NCBI GenBank assembly: GCA_903862245.1
Contig: CAIOXL010000053.1
Span: 1-47,020 of the forward strand
DNA length: 47,020 bases
Direction: 5' to 3'
Source of the DNA: an uncultured Geobacteraceae bacterium
GTDB lineage: Bacteria; Desulfobacterota; Desulfuromonadia; Geobacterales; Pseudopelobacteraceae
The position numbers and the translations under genes were made by a program. This document shows positions 8,045 to 17,587 of this stretch, piece by piece. Each line of letters opens with the position of its first letter. Within the stretch, counting starts at the first letter, position 1. The notes under the pieces are model-generated. The model did not search any database. It saw only the letters and a list, made by a program, of their open reading frames with translations, and was not told the DNA's origin.

Positions 8045-8121
8045 TGGTACGCCCGGACCGATTCGAACGGCCGACACCCAGGTTCGAAGCCTGGTGCTCT
8101 ATCCAGCTGAGCTACGGGCGC
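8045..8121 (-). tRNA. tRNA-Arg (anticodon TCG)
   Basis: On the minus strand: acceptor GCGCCCG with CGGGCGT, D-arm identical to the neighbouring tRNA-Arg, anticodon stem CCAGG/CCTGG with loop CTTCGAA (anticodon TCG, reads CGA and, by wobble, CGG), T-loop GTTCGAATC, and CCA encoded. The two Arg tRNAs are 124 bases apart and probably separately transcribed, since the downstream one has its own promoter. Confidence 0.96.
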
Positions 8122-8377
8122 ATACAAGCCAGCAAAAAAACAATTGAAACAAACGGCACAATCAAGCGAGGGGCAAAGTAGCACAATGTTGCGGAAAACA
8201 GAATCAAATTTATCACGGCATATCCGTATATTTCCTGCGTAGTTCGATTGACAGCTGAGTTGCTGGACAGGAAAAAAATGTACAAGCATGGGTCTGTTAT
8301 GGTAATACTCGTCCCCCTCCTGTTAAGAAATTACTTCGCAGGGTGTTACATCGGCAGTTGGTGAGGAGTTGTTCTGG

Positions 8378-10429
8378 ATGAAACTGCACAAGTATTCAAT
8401 TTCAAATTCTCTTACCTCGTTTAATGGCCAGACAGTCGCTATAAATCCTGATACGCCGGTAAAAGTGCCGGGTAAAGTTCATCATCTTCCACCGACCATC
8501 TGGAAGAAAATGATTGGTGAGGCGCAGAGTCCTCTTGACAAGGCCATCGAGCGGACCCGTGACTTCTTTTTTCGTGAGCAGCTTCCTGACGGCTACTGGT
8601 GGGCGGAACTGGAGTCTAATGCAACGATAACGGCTGAATATATTATGTTGTTCCATTTTCTTGGCATGGTTGACAAACTGCGCGAACAGAAAATGGCCAA
8701 CTATATTCTGAGCAAACAGACAGAGGAAGGTGCCTGGTCGGTCTGGTTTGGTGGCCCTGGAGACCTTTCCACGACAGTTGAAGCGTATTTTGCCCTGAAG
8801 CTGGCAGGTTTTTCTGCCGATGACCCGGCAATGTGCAAGGCGCGCGACTTCATTCTTGCCAAGGGCGGTATTCTCAAAACACGGGTCTTTACCAAAGTGT
8901 TTCTGGCGTTGTTTGGAGAATTCTCCTGGTTGGGTGTGCCGTCGATGCCGATTGAGCTTATGATGCTGCCTGACTGGGCCTATTTTAATATTTACGAATT
9001 CTCCAGCTGGTCGCGTGCGACGATCATTCCGTTGTCTGTTGTCATGTCTGAGCATCCGGTAAGAAAACTCCCGCCACGTGCCCGAGTGCAGGAACTGTAT
9101 ATCCGTCCGCCTCGAGCCCGTGATTATTCGTTTTCCCGCCATGACGGTATTTTAAGCTGGAAGAACTTTTTTATCGGGGTCGATCATCTCATCAAGGTGT
9201 ATGAACTGTCCCCCGTCCGTCCCCTCAGAAAGCGGTCGGTTGACCTTGCGGAACAGTGGATACTGGACCACCAGGAGCCGAGCGGTGACTGGGGTGGCAT
9301 CCAGCCGGCCATGCTTAACTCGATTCTGGCGCTGCACTGCCTTGGCTATGCAAATGACCACCCGGCGGTTGCAAACGGGCTGGAAGCGTTGGCAAATTTC
9401 TGTATTGAGGATGATGACAGTCTGGTACTGCAGTCGTGTGTTTCCCCCGTATGGGACACGGCGCTGGTTCTGGTTGCGATGCAGGAGGCGGGGGTTCCGA
9501 CCGATCATCCGGCTCTGGTTAAATCGGCCCAGTGGCTGATGGACCGGGAGGTTCGCACTAAAGGAGACTGGCAGGTCAAGTCGCCTGATCTTCAGCCGGG
9601 CGGCTGGGCGTTTGAGTTTTTGAATGACCAGTACCCCGATGTGGATGATTCTGGATTCGTTATGCTGGCGCTGAAAGACGTCAAGGTGCGTGACAAAAAG
9701 CAGAAAGAACAGTCCATCAAACGGGGTATCACCTGGTGTCTCGGGATGCAGAGCGCCAACGGCGGTTGGGGGGCGTTTGATAAAGACAATACCAAATACC
9801 TTCTGAACAAGATTCCTTTTGCTGATCTTGAGGCGCTGATCGATCCTCCCACGGCCGATCTTACCGGCAGAATGCTTGAACTCCTTGGATCGTTCAACTA
9901 CCCGAAAAGCAACCCGGCAATTGTCAGGGCGCTGGATTTTCTCAAAGCTGAACAGGAACCGGAAGGTCCCTGGTGGGGGAGATGGGGAGTAAACTATATT
10001 TATGGCACCTGGTCCGTGCTCAGCGGTCTTGAGGCTGTCAATGAAGATATGACCCAGCCGTACATAAGAAAGGCTGTCAATTGGATCAAGTCCAAGCAGA
10101 ATCTTGATGGCGGGTGGGGAGAAGTGTGTGAATCCTACGATGACCGTACCCTGATGGGCTGCGGCCCCAGTACCCCGTCCCAGACCGGCTGGGCTCTTCT
10201 CTCTCTGCTTGCCACGGGAGAATTGCAGTCAAAATCCGTACAGCGCGGTATCGAATATCTTGTTGCAACCCAGAAGGCGGACGGCTCCTGGGATGAAGAG
10301 CTGTTTACCGGCACGGGGTTTCCGAAATTTTTCATGATAAAGTATCATATTTATCGTAACTGCTTTCCTTTGACCGCTCTTGGCAGATATCGTCGTTTAC
10401 TGCTGGAGAGTGTGAAAAAACAGAACTAA
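8378..10429 (+). CDS. shc: Squalene-hopene cyclase
   Basis: Class II triterpene cyclase turning squalene into hopene/hopanol at the inner membrane (683 residues, slightly longer than the roughly 630-residue bacterial norm because of an N-terminal extension). The protonating DXDD motif is DVDD at 421-424. Several QW repeats that stiffen the alpha/alpha barrel are visible: EEGAWSVWFGG, QEPSGDWGGIQ, QSANGGWGAF, QNLDGGWGE, QKADGSWDEE, and the C-terminal block GTGFPKFFMIKYHIYRN. The ATG at 8378 has GAGGAG nine bases upstream; a TTG nine bases earlier is a weaker choice. The gene leads a run with hpnA and dxs, tying hopanoid cyclisation to isoprenoid supply. No start-proximal promoter was convincing in the 256 bases upstream. 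Confidence 0.96.
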   Translation: MKLHKYSISNSLTSFNGQTVAINPDTPVKVPGKVHHLPPTIWKKMIGEAQSPLDKAIERTRDFFFREQLPDGYWWAELESNATITAEYIMLFHFLGMVDKLREQKMANYILSKQTEEGAWSVWFGGPGDLSTTVEAYFALKLAGFSADDPAMCKARDFILAKGGILKTRVFTKVFLALFGEFSWLGVPSMPIELMMLPDWAYFNIYEFSSWSRATIIPLSVVMSEHPVRKLPPRARVQELYIRPPRARDYSFSRHDGILSWKNFFIGVDHLIKVYELSPVRPLRKRSVDLAEQWILDHQEPSGDWGGIQPAMLNSILALHCLGYANDHPAVANGLEALANFCIEDDDSLVLQSCVSPVWDTALVLVAMQEAGVPTDHPALVKSAQWLMDREVRTKGDWQVKSPDLQPGGWAFEFLNDQYPDVDDSGFVMLALKDVKVRDKKQKEQSIKRGITWCLGMQSANGGWGAFDKDNTKYLLNKIPFADLEALIDPPTADLTGRMLELLGSFNYPKSNPAIVRALDFLKAEQEPEGPWWGRWGVNYIYGTWSVLSGLEAVNEDMTQPYIRKAVNWIKSKQNLDGGWGEVCESYDDRTLMGCGPSTPSQTGWALLSLLATGELQSKSVQRGIEYLVATQKADGSWDEELFTGTGFPKFFMIKYHIYRNCFPLTALGRYRRLLLESVKKQN

Positions 10430-10514
10430 TGATGTGGACCAGCAGCACTAACTATCCCCGTGTTACCGATGAAAGCCGGTCCGGGCTGACCATGCCGGTA
10501 CCCGTATTTTTTCT

Positions 10515-11498
10515 ATGAAAACCTTTGTTACCGGTGCCACCGGTTTTATCGGTGCCAGTATTGTGCGCGAGCTCCTCAGGGAGGGGCGGGACGTGCGGGT
10601 TCTGGTGCGGTCGACTTCGAATCTCTCCAATCTGAAAGGTCTTGATCTGGAGATCCGGGAGGGGGACCTTCTTGATCGTGATGGCTTGCGTGCCGCTCTT
10701 GAAGGGTGTGATGTCCTGTACCATGCGGCGGCGGATTATCGGCTTTGGACGCGTAACCCTGAAGAGATGTACCGCTCCAATGTGGGGGGGACGGCGGCAA
10801 TTCTGGAAGCCGCGCTGGAAGTGGGTGTCTCAAAGGTCGTGTATACCAGCAGTGTCGGCACCCTGGGTAATCCGGGCGACGGGACGGCGGGGACTGAGGA
10901 AACGGCAGTGTCCCTGGCCGACATGGTCGGACCGTACAAAAAAAGTAAATTTCTTGCGGAGCGGGAAGCGGAACGTTTTTTCGCCCTTGGTCTACCGGTG
11001 GTGATCGTCAATCCATCCACCCCCGTGGGGCCGTGGGATATAAAGCCGACCCCCACCGGAAAAATAATTGTCGATTTTCTGAAACGGCGGATGCCGGCTT
11101 ATCTGGACACAGGACTTAATCTGATTGCCGTGGAGGAATGTGCCCGCGGCCATCTTCTGGCAGAGAAGAAGGGGATGCCCGGCAGGAAATACATACTTGG
11201 CAACAGCAACCTTTCCCTGCGTGAGATTTTTGTGATGCTTCAGGAGATAACCGGAATTCCGGCGCCGAAAATCCGCTTGCCTTATGCCCCGGTGCTTGCA
11301 GCCGCCTGGCTCAATGAGGGGCTCTCCCGTCTTACTGGACGCGAACCGCTGATCCCTCTGGCCGGGGTACGGATGGCGGCTCATCATATGTATTTTGACT
11401 CGGGGAGGGCGGTGCGTGAACTCGGCTTGCCGCAGACACCCGTAAAAGAGGCTCTGGAACGGGCGGTATTGTGGTTCCGCTCCAATGGCTACGCGTAA
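10515..11498 (+). CDS. hpnA: Hopanoid-associated sugar epimerase HpnA
   Basis: Extended short-chain dehydrogenase/epimerase of 327 residues. The NAD-binding GATGFIGASI (7-16) and the catalytic pair Tyr141-Lys145 (GPYKKSKF) are intact, as is the family stretch VNPSTPVGPWDIKPTPTG. HpnA proteins are found next to squalene-hopene cyclases and are thought to act on the side chain or on associated sugars; the exact reaction is not established. It lies 85 bases behind shc. There is no good Shine-Dalgarno upstream of the ATG, which may mean translational weakness or coupling. Confidence 0.92.
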   Translation: MKTFVTGATGFIGASIVRELLREGRDVRVLVRSTSNLSNLKGLDLEIREGDLLDRDGLRAALEGCDVLYHAAADYRLWTRNPEEMYRSNVGGTAAILEAALEVGVSKVVYTSSVGTLGNPGDGTAGTEETAVSLADMVGPYKKSKFLAEREAERFFALGLPVVIVNPSTPVGPWDIKPTPTGKIIVDFLKRRMPAYLDTGLNLIAVEECARGHLLAEKKGMPGRKYILGNSNLSLREIFVMLQEITGIPAPKIRLPYAPVLAAAWLNEGLSRLTGREPLIPLAGVRMAAHHMYFDSGRAVRELGLPQTPVKEALERAVLWFRSNGYA

Positions 11499-11523
11499 TA
11501 AACATACATGAGGTTTTAGATAT

Positions 11524-13389
11524 ATGCTGCTTGAAACGATAAATTCACCGTCAGATCTGAAAAAACTGAAGCCGGAACAGCTCCCGGACCTGGCTGTCGA
11601 GGTCCGCAAATTTCTGCTCGAAACGGTTTCTGCCACAGGCGGTCATCTCGGCTCCAACCTAGGGACGGTTGAGCTCTCTATTGCCCTTCATTACTGTTTT
11701 GACTCCCCCAATGACAAAATAATCTGGGATGTGGGTCATCAGGCCTATACGCATAAAATTCTCACCGGGCGGCGCGACCGTTTTCACACCCAGCGCCAGT
11801 ACAAGGGGATTTCCGGGTTTCCGAAACGCTCGGAGTCAGAGCATGATGCCTTTGGCGTGGGGCACTCATCCACGTCAATATCGGCTGGTCTCGGCATGGC
11901 TGCGGCAGCAAGCCTTGACGGAAAACGGAGCCACTCGATTGCGGTGATCGGCGATGGCTCCCTTACCGGCGGTATGGCGTTCGAGGCGCTTAATCAGGCA
12001 GGGCATCTGAAAAAGAACCTGATTGTTATCCTCAACGACAATGAAATGTCCATTTCGAAGAACGTCGGTGCGTTCTCCGCATTTATCTCCCGCAAGATGA
12101 CCGGCCGTTATTACCGTGATCTGAAAAAAGAGATGCAGAGTTTACTGAAGCATATTCCGGCTTTTGGCACTGATATCCTGCATTTTGCGCGGCGGGCGGA
12201 GAATTCTCTGAAGGGCTTTCTTACACCCGGCTCCCTGTTTGAAGCGCTCGGCTTTGACTACCTTGGTCCTCTGGATGGCCACAACCTCCCGCAGTTGGTT
12301 GAAATTTTCAATAACATCAACGAACTGGACGGACCGCTGCTGGTGCATGTCATGACGACAAAGGGGAAGGGATACAAGCCTGCCGAAGAAACCCCCGCCA
12401 AGTACCATGGTGTGGGAGCATTTGATGTTACAACCGGTAAAGGGGCTGCCAAACCTGCTGAAAAATCCTACACGGACCTGTTCGGCGAAACGATCGTCCA
12501 GTTGGCGGAGGAAGACCCGAAAATAGTCGCTATTACCGCCGCCATGCCGGACGGCACGGGACTTAATCAGTTTTCACAGCGCTTTCCGGACCGGTTTTTT
12601 GATGTCGGCATAGCGGAACAGCATGCCATGGTCTTTGCGGCGGGCCTTGCAGCCGATGGCTTCAAGCCGGTGACGGCAATCTATTCAACGTTTGTCCAGC
12701 GTGCCTATGATCAGGTTTTCCATGATATCTGCCTGCAGAAACTGCCGGTGACTATCGCCATGGATCGTGCCGGGCTGGTGGGGGATGACGGCCCGACCCA
12801 TCATGGAGTCTTTGATTTATCCTTCCTGCGGCATCTTCCCGGGATCACCGTCATGGCTCCCAAGGACGAGAATGAATTGCGTCACCTGCTGAAAACCGCC
12901 ATCTACTCCGGTCTCCCCATGGCGCTTCGTTATCCTCGGGGTGCCGGGTACGGTGTCCCGCTTGATCGGGACCTGAAATGTCTGGAGATCGGCAAGGGGG
13001 AGCTGCTGCTTGACGGCGCTGACCTGACACTTGTGGCGATCGGGGCGACGGTGTATCCGGCGCTGCAGGCGGCCGAGATCCTTCGACTGCAGGGGATTGC
13101 CGCCGGGGTTGTCAATGCCCGCTTTGTCAAACCGCTGGATGCAGAACTTATTCTGTCCGTCGCCCGTCAGACCGGGAGAATTATCACCATAGAGGAAAAC
13201 GCCCTGCAGGGCGGCTTCGGCAGTGCCGTTCTGGAGCTGCTGTACGATAACAACCTGCAGGATGTGCAGGTCCGCCGCCTCGGTATTCCCGACCGCTATA
13301 TCGAACAGGGGAGTCAGACACAGCTGCGCAAGGATGTGGGAATTGATGCGGAGGGCATCGCCTCCGCCGCTCTGGAATTCATGAAGTGA
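11524..13389 (+). CDS. dxs: 1-deoxy-D-xylulose-5-phosphate synthase
   Basis: First enzyme of the methylerythritol phosphate pathway: pyruvate plus glyceraldehyde 3-phosphate gives DXP, using thiamine diphosphate. The 621 residues are typical. The N-terminal GGHLGSNLG with its His (about 39-47), the TPP/Mg motif GDGSLTGG (143-150) ending in NDN, the central domain with DVGIAEQHA (the glutamate ionising TPP) and [15 protein letters not shown] are all present. It follows hpnA by 25 bases, so isoprenoid precursor synthesis is probably co-transcribed with the hopanoid genes. Confidence 0.97.
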   Translation: MLLETINSPSDLKKLKPEQLPDLAVEVRKFLLETVSATGGHLGSNLGTVELSIALHYCFDSPNDKIIWDVGHQAYTHKILTGRRDRFHTQRQYKGISGFPKRSESEHDAFGVGHSSTSISAGLGMAAAASLDGKRSHSIAVIGDGSLTGGMAFEALNQAGHLKKNLIVILNDNEMSISKNVGAFSAFISRKMTGRYYRDLKKEMQSLLKHIPAFGTDILHFARRAENSLKGFLTPGSLFEALGFDYLGPLDGHNLPQLVEIFNNINELDGPLLVHVMTTKGKGYKPAEETPAKYHGVGAFDVTTGKGAAKPAEKSYTDLFGETIVQLAEEDPKIVAITAAMPDGTGLNQFSQRFPDRFFDVGIAEQHAMVFAAGLAADGFKPVTAIYSTFVQRAYDQVFHDICLQKLPVTIAMDRAGLVGDDGPTHHGVFDLSFLRHLPGITVMAPKDENELRHLLKTAIYSGLPMALRYPRGAGYGVPLDRDLKCLEIGKGELLLDGADLTLVAIGATVYPALQAAEILRLQGIAAGVVNARFVKPLDAELILSVARQTGRIITIEENALQGGFGSAVLELLYDNNLQDVQVRRLGIPDRYIEQGSQTQLRKDVGIDAEGIASAALEFMK

Positions 13390-13396
13390 GGATGCC

Positions 13397-14122
13397 ATGA
13401 CGTTAGAGGAAGCACGCAAAAAAATCATATTTGCCCTTGATGTCCACGGTCTGGACGATATTGATCGGTGGGCCGGAGTGCTGGCCGGCAAGGTTGGCAT
13501 GTTCAAGGTCGGCAAGGAACTGTTCACCTCCTGCGGACCGGCGGCGGTCAAGGCTGTGCAGCGCCATGGCGGCCAGGTTTTTCTTGACCTCAAATATCAC
13601 GACATACCGAATACGGTCGCCAGCGCAATGTTTGTGGCTGCCCGCCTTGGTGTCCAATTGGTCAACCTGCACGCACTGGGCGGCGCCGAAATGATGGAAA
13701 GAGCCGTGGCTGCGGTGCATGGCGGATTCAGCGAAGCGGAGCGCCCCCGGCTTCTGGCGGTAACCATTCTGACCTCATCCACAGCGCATACACTGCAGCA
13801 GGTAGGCATTGAATATTCGGTTCAGGATATGGTAGTGCGTCTGGCACGGCTGGCCAAAGAATCGGGTATGGACGGGGTGGTTGCCTCTCCGTTGGAGATC
13901 GGCCTGATCAGGGAGGCGTGCGGTCCCGATTTCCTGGTTGTTACTCCCGGAGTGCGCCCCTCTTTTGCTGCTCTGGATGACCAGAAGCGGGTCATGACCC
14001 CGTGTGAGGCGGTGACCTCCGGAGCCGACTTTCTGGTTATCGGTCGCCCAATTGCCAAAGCGGCAGACCCCGTTCTGGCTGCAGAAGCTATTGCGGCAGA
14101 AATAGCGGAAGGTACGCCGTGA
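13397..14122 (+). CDS. pyrF: Orotidine 5'-phosphate decarboxylase
   Basis: Final step of UMP synthesis (241 residues, type I family). The active-site tetrad sits in FLDLKYHDIPNTV (Asp, Lys, Asp), with the N-terminal FALDV strand and the C-terminal phosphate loop VIGRPI. GAGGATGCC precedes the ATG, seven bases after dxs. The stop overlaps the GTG start of rlmB, so translation is probably coupled. Confidence 0.97.
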   Translation: MTLEEARKKIIFALDVHGLDDIDRWAGVLAGKVGMFKVGKELFTSCGPAAVKAVQRHGGQVFLDLKYHDIPNTVASAMFVAARLGVQLVNLHALGGAEMMERAVAAVHGGFSEAERPRLLAVTILTSSTAHTLQQVGIEYSVQDMVVRLARLAKESGMDGVVASPLEIGLIREACGPDFLVVTPGVRPSFAALDDQKRVMTPCEAVTSGADFLVIGRPIAKAADPVLAAEAIAAEIAEGTP

Positions 14123-14856
14123 AAGGTGAACTTATTTTCGGGGTGAATCCGGTAAAAGAATCGCTGCAGGGAACGCGCGGAGCCTATAATCTGTACGTTC
14201 AAATCAGTGCTACAGACCACCGGGTTGACAAAATTATCAGGCTGGCTGAGGAACGGGGTGTTGCGGTGCATCGCCGGGACAAGGGGGACCTTACCAGGAT
14301 GTGCGCATCTTCGCACCACCAGGGTATTGCCCTTGAAGTTGAACCGTTCCGCTATGCCGACTTCGACGATCTGCTTGCATCTATCAGCCAGTCCGGTTCG
14401 ACCGGATTCCTTCTCGTCCTTGACGCCATTCAAGATCCTCATAATCTGGGTGCCCTGATCCGCTCGGCCGCCTGCGCCGGGGTTGACGGTGTCATCATTC
14501 CCAAAGACCGGGCCTGCGGCATTACGGCGGCAGCCGAAAAAACGTCCGCCGGTGCGGTGGAAACGGTGCCGGTCGCCATGGTGACAAATATTGCACAATC
14601 ACTTGAAGCGCTGAAAAAGCTGGGGTACTGGGTCTATGGACTTGATGGTGCCGCCAGGCAGTCGGTTTATGGAACGGATTTTTCAGGAAACGTTGTGCTT
14701 GTGGTTGGCGGTGAAGGGGAGGGGATACGGCCGTTGGTGCGCAAACAGTGTGATGTGGTTATGTCAATCCCGCAGTTCGGGGGGGTCAGTTCGCTGAATG
14801 CTTCGGTTGCCGGCGGCATCGCTCTGTTTGAGGTCGCCAGGAAGGTGCGCGGCTAG
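14119..14856 (+). CDS. rlmB: 23S rRNA (guanosine-2'-O)-methyltransferase RlmB (SpoU family)
   Basis: SPOUT methyltransferase, expected to methylate G2251 of 23S rRNA (245 residues). It has the N-terminal substrate domain (FGVNPVKESL), the SpoU motif 1 LVLDAIQDPHNLGALIRSA, motif 2 VVGGEGEGI, and motif 3 with MSIPQFGGVSSLNASVAGG. The GTG start overlaps the TGA of pyrF (GTGA). Members of the family can modify other positions, so the target is inferred. Its TAG shares the tetranucleotide CTAG with the stop of the convergent minus-strand gene. Confidence 0.94.
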   Translation: MKGELIFGVNPVKESLQGTRGAYNLYVQISATDHRVDKIIRLAEERGVAVHRRDKGDLTRMCASSHHQGIALEVEPFRYADFDDLLASISQSGSTGFLLVLDAIQDPHNLGALIRSAACAGVDGVIIPKDRACGITAAAEKTSAGAVETVPVAMVTNIAQSLEALKKLGYWVYGLDGAARQSVYGTDFSGNVVLVVGGEGEGIRPLVRKQCDVVMSIPQFGGVSSLNASVAGGIALFEVARKVRG

Positions 14857-16025
14857 GACGTGCCCCATTTCTCAGCCATGAGCCGGAAATATTCCTCCCG
14901 GCACCAGTTTTCGATATCAACCAGTCCCTGAAATGCTGTGCGGAAGTCGGTCATGCCGATACTGAAGATTCCGTGCCCGTAGACAATAGCTGAACCGGTC
15001 CTGCCGATGACCGGCGGGACGCTTTTGGCGATACCGCCCGCACCAATCTCCCCGGCAACGACCGGAGTGCCCCCCAGAATTCGTACCTTGACGCAATCCT
15101 TCCAGCAGTCTGTAACAGTACAGCTCTCTTTTTCCCCGCACATCATGCTCATGACCACCGCAAAACGGGGGTGGCCGTGCAGAATGGCGCGGCAGCCGGT
15201 GGTCTCAAAAATGGAGCGGTGCGCCCCCAGTTCGCTGGAGGCGGTTATGCCGACAGTAGAGCTGTTGCCAAAGGGAACCGGATCAATACAACCGGGGAGT
15301 TCGTCCAGGCTGGACGCGGTTTGGGAGATATATATCAGGTCACCGTTTGAATAGGAAATGTTGCCGAAAAATGAATCAACCAGACGGCGCTGTACGGTGT
15401 AGCGGCCGACCCGGGCAATCTCATCCAGAATAACCTGTTTGTCGGCAAACGGTCCTTCCCTGAATTCAAGGCCGTTGGCTGACAGCGGCAGCAGGTCGCG
15501 GCGGAAAAGCTCAAACATTTCCTGTTCACCCGGCAGCATGAAACCGGTTTCAAGCAGATCCTCAAGATATTTTATGTAGGTTGAATGGAACACCGATGAC
15601 CAGTTGATATATGCCTGCTCGACGGTCAGTGCGCCCGCTGCGATGATCCCGATCCCTTCCACGACGATCCCCTTGCGGTTTCCGAGCAGTGCGGCAATAG
15701 TTTCTGTCAGGTCCCTGTCTATCTCAGCTTTGCGCACAATCGGAATGTCATGCAGGAAGGTGCGGGTTTCGGTGTCACGCGGCACAATCTCATGTTCGCG
15801 GCCGACCGTTCTCCTGATGAGAAAATCAGCGAAGGGCAGTGACGGCAGGGCAGCAGTCAGTGCGAGGCAATTAAGGCGGGACAGCACCGCTTCAGCAAGC
15901 GCGGCCAGGGTCCGGTTGCCTGCTGAAATCATGGTGTCATCCTGGGCGGCAAAAGCGATGTGCCCGGCCGTGGCTGATCCGTCTGTAACCAGTTTTGCAC
16001 TGTATGTCGCAATCTGATCGTGCAT
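14853..16025 (-). CDS. Class II aldolase/adducin-family protein, two-lobed
   Basis: A 390-residue protein whose second half (about 195-375) is a class II aldolase fold: FFGNISYSNGDLIYISQT, the metal-binding HGHP at 283-286, and the third histidine in YGHGIFSIG (351). Known members are Zn-dependent aldolases, epimerases or dehydratases of sugar phosphates; the substrate here is unknown. The first half (about 1-160) ends in GIVVEGIGIIAAG and EQAYINWSSVFHSTYIKYLE, which resembles the end of another aldolase domain but has no HxH, so it may be a degenerate duplicate. The gene start overlaps the stop of the upstream M23 peptidase gene (ATGA), so the two form an operon. Confidence 0.85.
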   Translation of the reverse strand: MHDQIATYSAKLVTDGSATAGHIAFAAQDDTMISAGNRTLAALAEAVLSRLNCLALTAALPSLPFADFLIRRTVGREHEIVPRDTETRTFLHDIPIVRKAEIDRDLTETIAALLGNRKGIVVEGIGIIAAGALTVEQAYINWSSVFHSTYIKYLEDLLETGFMLPGEQEMFELFRRDLLPLSANGLEFREGPFADKQVILDEIARVGRYTVQRRLVDSFFGNISYSNGDLIYISQTASSLDELPGCIDPVPFGNSSTVGITASSELGAHRSIFETTGCRAILHGHPRFAVVMSMMCGEKESCTVTDCWKDCVKVRILGGTPVVAGEIGAGGIAKSVPPVIGRTGSAIVYGHGIFSIGMTDFRTAFQGLVDIENWCREEYFRLMAEKWGTS

Positions 16026-16915
16026 CAGGGAATTGAACCGGGGATATTGGTGAACAGTATCGATCCGTCGGAAAGCACGGCACTCCTGAAACGTTGTGCA
16101 CGCCCTCCTCCAGTGGCTTGCGCCGTTTTCTGCAGCGTTACGCCGCTATCGGGCAGAAACGCCGGGGTGATGTTTGTTCCTGACTGCCAGGCTTCGAAGT
16201 GAAGGTGCGGCCCGGTTGATCTTCCGGTTGAACCGGAAAGAGCCAGGGTGCTTTCTGCGGTAACCGTCTGGCCCTCGGCTACCAGAATGCGGCTGTTGTG
16301 GGCGTAGAGGGTGATAATGCCGTTGTAATGCTCAACAATGACCGTGTTGCCGTAGCCGGAACGGGCACCGCTGTAAACAACAACACCGGGTGACACCGCT
16401 TTGACCGGCGTTCCGGCGGGAATCGCGATGTCAATGCCGTTATGCTGGCGCCAGACACCGTCGATGGGATCAATTCTCATGCCGACGAGCGAAGTTATCG
16501 TGCCGCCGACCGGCGGCAGATGAGGTTCAAAGCTGTTGCGATCAGCTTCAGAGGGGGTGAGAGAGGCGGTCACCGCTTTTTGGGCAACCTCATCAAGTGA
16601 AATGGAATGGATTTTTTGTTTATTGGGCAGTGAACTTTTTTTTACGGCGGCAGTCCGGCGATCTTTAATAACAAGGGCGGCGCGCTTGTCGCTCGGTGCG
16701 TCGGTAAATGTTTCAACACCGTCTATAGTGACAAAGCGATAGATATCTGCAGTTGCCAAGGAGCCGGACAGGCCGAGGAAAATGATTGCAGAGAGCATGA
16801 TGAGAGCGTGCACCCTTCTTCGGATACCCCGGAACGCTTTAGCGGCGCGTAGCAATTCTGCTTGTTGTTCGATGCATTTTCTGATAGTTAAGTTCACTCC
16901 GTCTGTATAGCTCAT
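16025..16915 (-). CDS. M23 (LytM-type) peptidoglycan endopeptidase with DUF4124
   Basis: Periplasmic metallopeptidase candidate. A hydrophobic signal (about 35-56, ALIMLSAIIFLGLSGSLATA) is followed by a DUF4124-like piece (DIYRFVTIDGVETFTDAP) and, from about 135, the M23 domain with the zinc ligands: His158 and Asp162 (HNGIDI), His206 (YAHNS) and His237/His239 (GPHLHFE). No LysM domain is visible. The start is uncertain: the ATG at 16915 has no ribosome site, and a GTG at residue 35 preceded by AAGAAGG would give a cleaner signal peptide. It is the first gene of a two-gene operon with the aldolase-like protein, a combination without obvious metabolic logic. Confidence 0.9.
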   Translation of the reverse strand: MSYTDGVNLTIRKCIEQQAELLRAAKAFRGIRRRVHALIMLSAIIFLGLSGSLATADIYRFVTIDGVETFTDAPSDKRAALVIKDRRTAAVKKSSLPNKQKIHSISLDEVAQKAVTASLTPSEADRNSFEPHLPPVGGTITSLVGMRIDPIDGVWRQHNGIDIAIPAGTPVKAVSPGVVVYSGARSGYGNTVIVEHYNGIITLYAHNSRILVAEGQTVTAESTLALSGSTGRSTGPHLHFEAWQSGTNITPAFLPDSGVTLQKTAQATGGGRAQRFRSAVLSDGSILFTNIPGSIP

Positions 16916-17051
16916 TTTACGTAATAGTACAATTCAACATCTCCAGAGTGTGTGGAGTGATCAAACGTGTCGTTGGCGATTTGATCTGCCCGAATTATAT
17001 ACAGCCCTGCTTTCCGGATGACTGCTATTTGGGCAGATACCGGTGCTGAAG

Positions 17052-17067
17052 CCACCCTTCCGGGTGG
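17052..17067. promoter_or_regulatory. Perfect inverted repeat upstream of the glnB promoter
   Basis: CCACCC-TTCC-GGGTGG lies about 85 bases upstream of the predicted sigma-54 transcription start, a usual distance for an enhancer-binding activator site. The remainder of the 305-bp gap (16916-17220) shows no other feature apart from the sigma-54 promoter. Confidence 0.45.
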
Positions 17068-17116
17068 AGTATGGCTCTAACTATTTAAATATCCGCTATA
17101 AAAATAAGGTGACTAA

Positions 17117-17134
17117 TTGGCAAGAAGCTTGCTT
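17117..17134 (+). promoter_or_regulatory. Sigma-54 (RpoN) promoter of glnB-glnA
   Basis: TTGGCA (17117-17122) and TTGC (17129-17132), with GG and GC separated by exactly 10 bases as sigma-54 requires. Transcription should begin near 17143, leaving a leader of about 78 bases. This fits nitrogen-regulated PII and glutamine synthetase expression. Confidence 0.8.
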
Positions 17135-17205
17135 TTAAGGCATCCAGAATAGATAGTCGTACAGTCAGAAAGCCTGTTTCCTTGCTTCATAAAATCTCTA
17201 CGTAA

Positions 17206-17559
<354 letters not shown>

Positions 17560-17587
17560 CAAAAACAAATCCTGAAAGGAGTAACAG

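Noticed and set aside
7843-8181. A 112-codon plus-strand frame across the tRNA-Arg pair
   Set aside because: Its repeated peptide (RFEPVTYGLEGRCSIQLSY and a similar copy) is simply the antisense of the two tRNA genes.
8248-8276. TTGACA upstream of shc as a promoter
   Set aside because: No acceptable -10 element follows at 15-19 bases.
12817-13593. A 258-codon minus-strand frame opposite dxs/pyrF
   Set aside because: No ribosome site, no recognisable domain, and it covers two firmly identified genes.
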